Below are positions 59,722-64,000 of a stretch of DNA of 64,000 nucleotides, in pieces. The notes beneath the pieces are model-generated. The model had not been told where the DNA came from. It made no database searches and saw nothing but the letters and a program-made list of their open reading frames with translations. The stretch lies in assembly GCA_020060215.1 (NCBI GenBank), contig JAGVAP010000113.1, positions 12,761 through 76,760 on the forward strand, in the 5' to 3' direction. Within the stretch, counting starts at the first letter, position 1, and each line of letters opens with the position of its first letter. A program made the position numbers and the translations under genes. Origin of the DNA: Deltaproteobacteria bacterium (lineage in GTDB: Bacteria > Desulfobacterota > DSM-4660 > Desulfatiglandales > HGW-15).

Positions 59722-60096
59722 TCACGCCTTCCAGAGCCCGTGGAGGTTGCAGTATTCGCGGGCGGTCACCTTGTCGGCCTGAACCATGAAAACCGCCTCC
59801 GGCGGTGCGTTCGGGCTCAGAAACTGACGATAGGCCCTCCCGTCGGCGATGACCTCCACCCACTCGATATAGTGTTTCTCTTCCATGGGGTGCGCCACAC
59901 TCCCCACCTTCACCTTGAATCCTTCTGCCGTCTTTTCCACGACCGGCACGTGTTTCTCCTTGGATGCGTCCACGGTGTTTTCCGCGAAAAGCCTCATCGG
60001 TTTTCCACAGCAGACCAGTTCACCTTTTCCTCCGTGAAGGACCTCGATGATGTTGCCGCAGACTTCACACTTGTAGATCTCCAGTTTCTCAGCCAT
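59722..60096 (-). CDS. dfx: desulfoferrodoxin (superoxide reductase)
   Basis: 124 residues. The N-terminal desulforedoxin centre I is [27 protein letters not shown] (CXXC-X15-CC). The catalytic centre II has the ligands Glu/His in [10 protein letters not shown], His in [13 protein letters not shown] and Cys/His in CNLHGLW. It reduces superoxide to hydrogen peroxide in the cytoplasm, taking electrons from rubredoxin. Rubrerythrin, rubredoxin and rubredoxin-like genes flank it on the same strand. Confidence 0.97.
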   Translation of the reverse strand: MAEKLEIYKCEVCGNIIEVLHGGKGELVCCGKPMRLFAENTVDASKEKHVPVVEKTAEGFKVKVGSVAHPMEEKHYIEWVEVIADGRAYRQFLSPNAPPEAVFMVQADKVTAREYCNLHGLWKA

Positions 60097-60183
60097 TTCC
60101 TTTTCCCTTTCCGTTGCCAGTCCAGTGTATTTCCCGATGTTCCATTTCAGTGACGGGAGGCTCCCTACTGCTCACTTACTGAC

Positions 60184-61026
60184 TCACCAATTCTCCCCCA
60201 GCAGTTCGAAATGCGCCTGCGGGTGGGCGCACGCCGGACAGGTCTCCGGGCTCTCTTGGCCGGTGTGCAGGTAACCGCAGTTCCTGCAGCGCCAGACGAC
60301 CTCTCTGTCCCGCTTGAAGACCTTCCCGGAACCGACATTGGCCGCCAACGCGAGGTACCTTTTCTCGTGCTGCTTCTCCGCAACGGAGATGGCCTCGAAC
60401 ACCCCCGCGATCTCCGGGAACCCCTCTTCCCTCGCGACCTTTGCGAACCCGGGGTAGAGCTCCGAGTGCTCGTGGTTTTCCCCTGCCGCCGCTGCTAGCA
60501 GGTTCTCTCTCGTGTTCCCGATCACCCCTGCCGGAAAGGTGGAGCGGACCTCCATTTCTCCCCCTTCGAGAAACTTGAAGAACCGCTTTGCATGCTCCTT
60601 TTCCTGGTTGGCGGTCTCCTCGAAGATAAAGGAGATCTGCTCGTATCCTTCTTTTCTAGCCTGCCCGGCAAAGTAGGTGTATCGGTTTCGCGCCTGGGAC
60701 TCTCCCGCGAATGCGGTCAGAAGATTCCTTCCGGTCCGACTTTCATTCAGTTTCATCTCCGGTGCCTCCTTTTCAGCTTCCATTCCGTATGGCCGTGCCT
60801 GGAATCGCTCCTCATTTCTGTTCTCTTGCATTGCCACGGAACCCGGTCCCATGATGGGGCGGAACATCCTCTTGCCCGCGCCGCATACGGGGCATTTCCA
60901 CGCCTCGGGCAGGTCTTCGAATCGTGTACCCTTTGGAACTTTCCCTTTTCGGTCACCCCGGTCGGGATCGTAGATATATCCGCAGTTCACGGTCTGGCAC
61001 TGCCACATCTCTTCGGGCTTTCCCAT
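60184..61026 (-). CDS. rubredoxin-rubrerythrin fusion
   Basis: 280 residues. Residues 1-65 are a rubredoxin-like domain in which the first metal pair is CX4C ([12 protein letters not shown]) rather than CX2C, followed by [10 protein letters not shown]. Residues 95-235 are a four-helix di-iron domain (EKEHAKRF and [12 protein letters not shown] motifs). A second rubredoxin domain closes the protein ([13 protein letters not shown] ... [11 protein letters not shown]). Rubrerythrins reduce hydrogen peroxide. GAGGGA precedes the ATG at 61026. The extra N-terminal rubredoxin could make the protein self-sufficient for electron entry. Confidence 0.9.
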   Translation of the reverse strand: MGKPEEMWQCQTVNCGYIYDPDRGDRKGKVPKGTRFEDLPEAWKCPVCGAGKRMFRPIMGPGSVAMQENRNEERFQARPYGMEAEKEAPEMKLNESRTGRNLLTAFAGESQARNRYTYFAGQARKEGYEQISFIFEETANQEKEHAKRFFKFLEGGEMEVRSTFPAGVIGNTRENLLAAAAGENHEHSELYPGFAKVAREEGFPEIAGVFEAISVAEKQHEKRYLALAANVGSGKVFKRDREVVWRCRNCGYLHTGQESPETCPACAHPQAHFELLGENW

Positions 61027-61058
61027 GGCTCCCTCAATTTGCGCCGCTCGAGCAGCGG

Positions 61059-61553
61059 TCAGCTCACCTTGAAAAAGGCCTTCTTGACGGCCGAGCAGAC
61101 AGGACATTTGTCCGGGGCTTCCTTTTCACAGGTGTAGCCGCAGACGGAGCAAACGTGGTAATCGACCTCTTCCAGTGCATCCATCTTCTCCAAGGCCTTG
61201 CTGTAGAGCGCCGCATGGATCTTCTCGACCTCGTTGGCGTAGCTGAAGGAGCGCTCGGCCGCCTTGTTCCCCTCCTGCTTTGCCGCCTCGATCATCTCCG
61301 GATACATCTTCTTGAACTCGTGGGTCTCACCGGCAATCGCCTCTTTCAGGTTCTCCGCGGTCCCCCCGATCCCGCCCAGGGTCTTCAGATGGGTGTGTGC
61401 GTGAACCGTCTCCGCCTCGGCCGCAGCCCTGAACAGCTTGGCCACCTGCTTGTGCCCTTCCTTCTCGGCCTGTTTCGCAAAGGCAAGATACCTGCGGTTG
61501 GCCTGGGACTCCCCGGCAAATGCATCCTTCAGGTTCTGTTCCGTTTTACTCAT
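61059..61553 (-). CDS. rbr: rubrerythrin
   Basis: 164 residues. The di-iron four-helix bundle has [31 protein letters not shown] and [12 protein letters not shown], and the C-terminal rubredoxin domain has [20 protein letters not shown]. It reduces hydrogen peroxide using NADH-derived electrons via rubredoxin and protects against oxygen. The second ATG of ATGATG is used for spacing from AAGGAG. Its start overlaps the small gene at 61546 by eight bases. Confidence 0.97.
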   Translation of the reverse strand: MSKTEQNLKDAFAGESQANRRYLAFAKQAEKEGHKQVAKLFRAAAEAETVHAHTHLKTLGGIGGTAENLKEAIAGETHEFKKMYPEMIEAAKQEGNKAAERSFSYANEVEKIHAALYSKALEKMDALEEVDYHVCSVCGYTCEKEAPDKCPVCSAVKKAFFKVS

Positions 61554-61776
61554 CATGTTCTCCTTTCTGTTCAGACGTATTCCACCATCCCTTTCGGATA
61601 TGGGCCTGCTTTTCCGCGTCTGCAAGTCTCCTGATCCTGTATGCAGCGTCCCGCATGACGCTGAAGAGGACACCGCAGCCGTTGTCTTCCCTCGTCGCAT
61701 CACCCTGGTCAGCGAGCGCGAGCATGGCTTCGGTCATCTTCATGGTCTGCTGAATGGCCTTGTTACATGGTCTCAT
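61546..61776 (-). CDS. small conserved protein, first gene of the stress operon
   Basis: 76 residues, two cysteines (RPCNKAIQQ and NGCGVLFSV) and a largely helical body ending [19 protein letters not shown] recall related short proteins next to rubrerythrin-type genes in Desulfobacterota, but none has a known function to my knowledge. It overlaps rbr and lies about 25 bases downstream of the expected start from the -24/-12 promoter at 61812. Confidence 0.6.
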   Translation of the reverse strand: MRPCNKAIQQTMKMTEAMLALADQGDATREDNGCGVLFSVMRDAAYRIRRLADAEKQAHIRKGWWNTSEQKGEHDE

Positions 61777-61811
61777 GCATTTGGCGTCCGGTCAAATTTA
61801 ACCCTTCTGCA

Positions 61812-61828
61812 ATCAAAAGCCGTGCCAA
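61812..61828 (-). promoter_or_regulatory. sigma-54 promoter of the stress operon
   Basis: The minus strand reads TTGGCACGGCTTTTGAT. TTGGCACG matches the -24 consensus fully, and TTGA at -12 has the required ten-base spacing from GG. A transcript from here would run through the small protein, rubrerythrin and onward. Confidence 0.75.
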
Positions 61829-62056
61829 ACGATCGGGATGGGGTCGTCCCGAATTAGCCCCATGAACACCGATGGTTACTGAAGCCACCCATCCTGCGAT
61901 GGAAACGGAATCGGGCCCCCATGAGACACGCCGATACAGATGCCGGAGGTAAGAGGTGGGGGGGTTGACCTCGTGCTCACACCGACGAAAGCCCTGAATT
62001 TCAATGCATACATACGAATCGGGGGTCGAGACGGAGGACCTGGAAAGGGGACGCGG

Positions 62057-62099
62057 AGTGTCTCACGCACAAGTCGAGACACTCTTGTCTCACGAGACA
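62057..62099. promoter_or_regulatory. pair of palindromes, probable enhancer of the sigma-54 activator
   Basis: AGTGTCTC and GAGACACT flank 11 bases (62057-62083). Immediately after comes the perfect palindrome TGTCTCACGAGACA (62086-62099). The second overlaps the stop codon region of the activator gene. The distance to the -24/-12 site is about 230-290 bp, typical for bacterial enhancers. Confidence 0.65.
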
Positions 62100-63421
62100 G
62101 CGGGATGGTTTTTCAGGAACCGGTAGAGGGTCGCCCTTCCAACGCCGAGCAGTCCGGCCGCCTTCTTCTTGTTCCCGCCGCTCCGGGTCAGGGCCATCTT
62201 CACGCCCTCCGGATTCAACTTGGACCCGGAGGACGGATAACCGAATTCTCTCACCTCGGCGGGAAGGTGCTCCGGTCGTATCGTCCTGCCCTGGCAATGG
62301 ACGAGGGCGTATCGAAGGGCGCTCTGCAGCTCCCGCACATTCCCCGGCCAGGGATATCTCTTGAGCAGCGCCAGGGCCTCTCCCGAGACGCCGGGACTCT
62401 CATGCCCCTCCTCTGCGGCCTGCTTCATGAGATGATCGACCAGCAGCGGGATGTCCTCTTTCCGGTTCCTGAGCGGAGGCAGGTAGACGGGGACCACATT
62501 GATTCGATAATAGAGGTCCTCGCGAAAGTTCCCCTTCCTGACCTCCTGCCTGAGGTCCTTGTTGGTGGCGCTGATGATGCGCACATCGGCCGCGACCGGA
62601 CCCTCCCCGCCGACCCGCTCAAAGCTCCCCTCCTGGAGCACGCGCAGCAGCTTGGCCTGGACATGCCTGGGGAGCTCCGCCACCTCGTCCAGGAAGACGG
62701 TCCCTCCGTCCGCCAGTTCGAAGCGGCCCTTCTTGTCCCTCACGGCGCCGGTGAACGCCCCCTTCACGTGCCCGAAAAGCTCGCTCTCCAGGATGCCTTC
62801 CGGGAGCGCGGCGCAGTTGATCGGGACGAACGGCTTCCCGCCCCTTCGGCTTTCGTGATGAATCGCATTGGCCACCAGCTCCTTCCCCGTTCCCGTCTCC
62901 CCGGTGATGTGCACGGGGAAATCATTGGCTGCAAGGTCTCGTATCTGACCGTATATGAGCAGCATCTTCGGGTCCCGGCCGACGATCCCGGCGAAACCGT
63001 CCAGCGCCCCTGTCTCGATCTTGAGGCAGACCAGGTCCGTCATGTCCCTGAAGGCGGCGATGACCCCGACGAACCGGCCGTTCCGGTCCCTGACTCCGCT
63101 CACCTCCATCTCGACCCGCCTGGCCTCTCCCTTTCGGTTGAAGAAGTGTACGGGGTAGGACAGGCGATCCACCGTCTCCGGCCGGTCCTCGCAGAAGGAG
63201 CACCTGGTGCCGCAAAAGGGCGTGCCGAAGACCTCGTGGCAGTCCCGCCCGAGCACTTCTGCGCGGCGGTAGCCGGTGATCTCCTCCGCGCTCCGGTTGA
63301 AGTAGAGGATGCGGCGCTGCTTGTCGTGCGCAATGATGCCCTCTGAAAGGCTATCCAGTATCCGCTCCAGGTTTTCCTTCTGGGAGAGGACCTCCTGGAG
63401 CTTCATCTCACTCCTGCTCAT
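62090..63421 (-). CDS. PAS-domain sigma-54-dependent regulator
   Basis: 443 residues: PAS (about 10-120), AAA+ (140-370) and a C-terminal Fis-type helix-turn-helix (KKKAAGLLGVGRATLYRFLK). The AAA+ core is complete: Walker A GETGTGKE, GAFTGA loop HVKGAFTGAVRD, Walker B GTVFLDEVAEL. The PAS domain carries a cysteine cluster CHEVFGTPFCGTRCSFCED that could bind an iron-sulfur cluster or act as a redox switch. No receiver or kinase partner is needed. The ATG at 63421 follows GAGGAA. Directly upstream of a sigma-54 promoter and enhancer, it probably activates the stress operon. Confidence 0.93.
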   Translation of the reverse strand: MSRSEMKLQEVLSQKENLERILDSLSEGIIAHDKQRRILYFNRSAEEITGYRRAEVLGRDCHEVFGTPFCGTRCSFCEDRPETVDRLSYPVHFFNRKGEARRVEMEVSGVRDRNGRFVGVIAAFRDMTDLVCLKIETGALDGFAGIVGRDPKMLLIYGQIRDLAANDFPVHITGETGTGKELVANAIHHESRRGGKPFVPINCAALPEGILESELFGHVKGAFTGAVRDKKGRFELADGGTVFLDEVAELPRHVQAKLLRVLQEGSFERVGGEGPVAADVRIISATNKDLRQEVRKGNFREDLYYRINVVPVYLPPLRNRKEDIPLLVDHLMKQAAEEGHESPGVSGEALALLKRYPWPGNVRELQSALRYALVHCQGRTIRPEHLPAEVREFGYPSSGSKLNPEGVKMALTRSGGNKKKAAGLLGVGRATLYRFLKNHPAVS

Positions 63422-63808
63422 GGATCTTGCGTTCCTCTGTTCCTGTGGTGAGCGACCAGGGACCATTCGCCCCGCCTCATCGCGGCGGTTGAAAGGGTCC
63501 GGGACGGACTCTGAGGCTCCCTTCACTACCGGCAGCGCTTCAATATAAGGAGAATCGGAGAGTTAATCAACCCATATGCACGAATGGAGCGCCCAGGGGC
63601 ATGGCGCTGGGGGCGCCACAGAGGAGACACAGCGCTGAGTGGCGTCACCGCCGAGCGCTTGCACCTTTCAGGAGCGGGGAAGCGAGGTCCGGGACGGTCC
63701 ACCGCCCGCGCTCGGTTGTCATAGGGACCGATCGTGATTAGTTTGAGTCTGGTTCAGCGTCCACATCCTCTGCCGGGCGCCGAGAGCGCATCTTGGGAAA
63801 GGAGGCCC
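63422..63808. other. intergenic region, nothing found
   Basis: About 390 bases between divergent genes. The stretch 63590-63660 is GC-rich with short GGCGC pieces; no gene or clear promoter is seen. Confidence 0.4.
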
Positions 63809-64000
63809 ATGGAAAAGCCTGCCAATCGACTGATTCGCGAGAAGAGCCCTTATCTCCTCCAGCATGCCCATAACCCGGTGGACTGGTACCCCTGGTCCGA
63901 TGAGCCGTTTGCAAAGGCCGCCCGCGAAGACAAGCCTGTTTTCCTCTCGATCGGGTACTCCACCTGTCACTGGTGCCATGTGATGGAAAAGGAGTCCTTC
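63809..64000 (+). CDS. YyaL/SPATA20-type thioredoxin-domain protein, 5' part
   Basis: The first 64 codons, cut by the window end: [40 protein letters not shown] and [19 protein letters not shown]. This is the invariant N-terminus of the DUF255 (YyaL, spermatogenesis-associated protein 20) family, with the thioredoxin-like CHWC motif. The full family protein is near 680 residues and also has a glycosidase-like helical domain. GGAAAGGAGG precedes the ATG. Confidence 0.93.
   Translation, partial: MEKPANRLIREKSPYLLQHAHNPVDWYPWSDEPFAKAAREDKPVFLSIGYSTCHWCHVMEKESF

Overview
The window reads as a chromosomal segment of a GC-rich anaerobe, most likely a member of the Desulfobacterota (the former deltaproteobacteria). 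The evidence is indirect: a stand-alone CooS carbon monoxide dehydrogenase, desulfoferrodoxin, two rubrerythrins, several rubredoxins, an FprA-type oxygen/NO-reducing flavoprotein, sigma-54 enhancer-binding proteins, PilT/PilU twitching ATPases and a fused AccA-AccD. No species is assigned.

Region by region. 1-10.2 kb is accessory: a sigma-54-type chemotaxis operon (thioredoxin-like protein, CheW, MCP) behind a regulator with degenerate catalytic motifs, then a decayed defence/mobile island (DUF1016/YhcG fragment, intact IS630-type element, frameshifted nuclease-like gene, BrxL C-terminal fragment, ribbon-helix-helix regulator, an 11-codon integrase stub). Three copies of one long palindrome mark gene-truncation points here. 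10.4-12.7 kb is core: tRNA-Lys, tRNA-Arg, rplM-rpsI, truA. 13-30 kb is mostly housekeeping: methyltransferase plus AmmeMemoRadiSam radical SAM enzyme, HAD hydrolase, MltD, J-domain protein, GHMP kinase, pilT/pilU with two partners, GNAT, HDAC-like deacetylase, AccA-AccD fusion, NUDIX and CDP-alcohol phosphotransferase.

30-42.4 kb is an envelope/signalling block: a SurA-like lipoprotein, a TPR plus beta-barrel outer-membrane protein, a LuxR regulator, a 1356-residue FecR-domain surface protein flanked by two similar PilZ proteins, and a GAF-cyclase. It is rich in dispersed repeats. 42.7-47.9 kb holds an SPFH/zinc-ribbon protein, a second zinc-ribbon protein, a short Hsp70 and an MscS channel. 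48-53.1 kb carries an FAD oxidoreductase, MOSC protein, fused glycosyltransferases, glucokinase and a TVP38 protein.

53.3-63.4 kb is one long minus-strand oxygen/NO/CO stress region: ferredoxin, FprA, histidine kinase, rubredoxin, CooS, flavodoxin, many small zinc-ribbon/rubredoxin-like proteins, desulfoferrodoxin, a rubredoxin-rubrerythrin fusion, rubrerythrin and a small conserved protein. A good -24/-12 promoter lies at its head, and the PAS sigma-54 activator upstream ends in a pair of palindromes that look like its enhancer. The window closes inside a YyaL/SPATA20-type gene.
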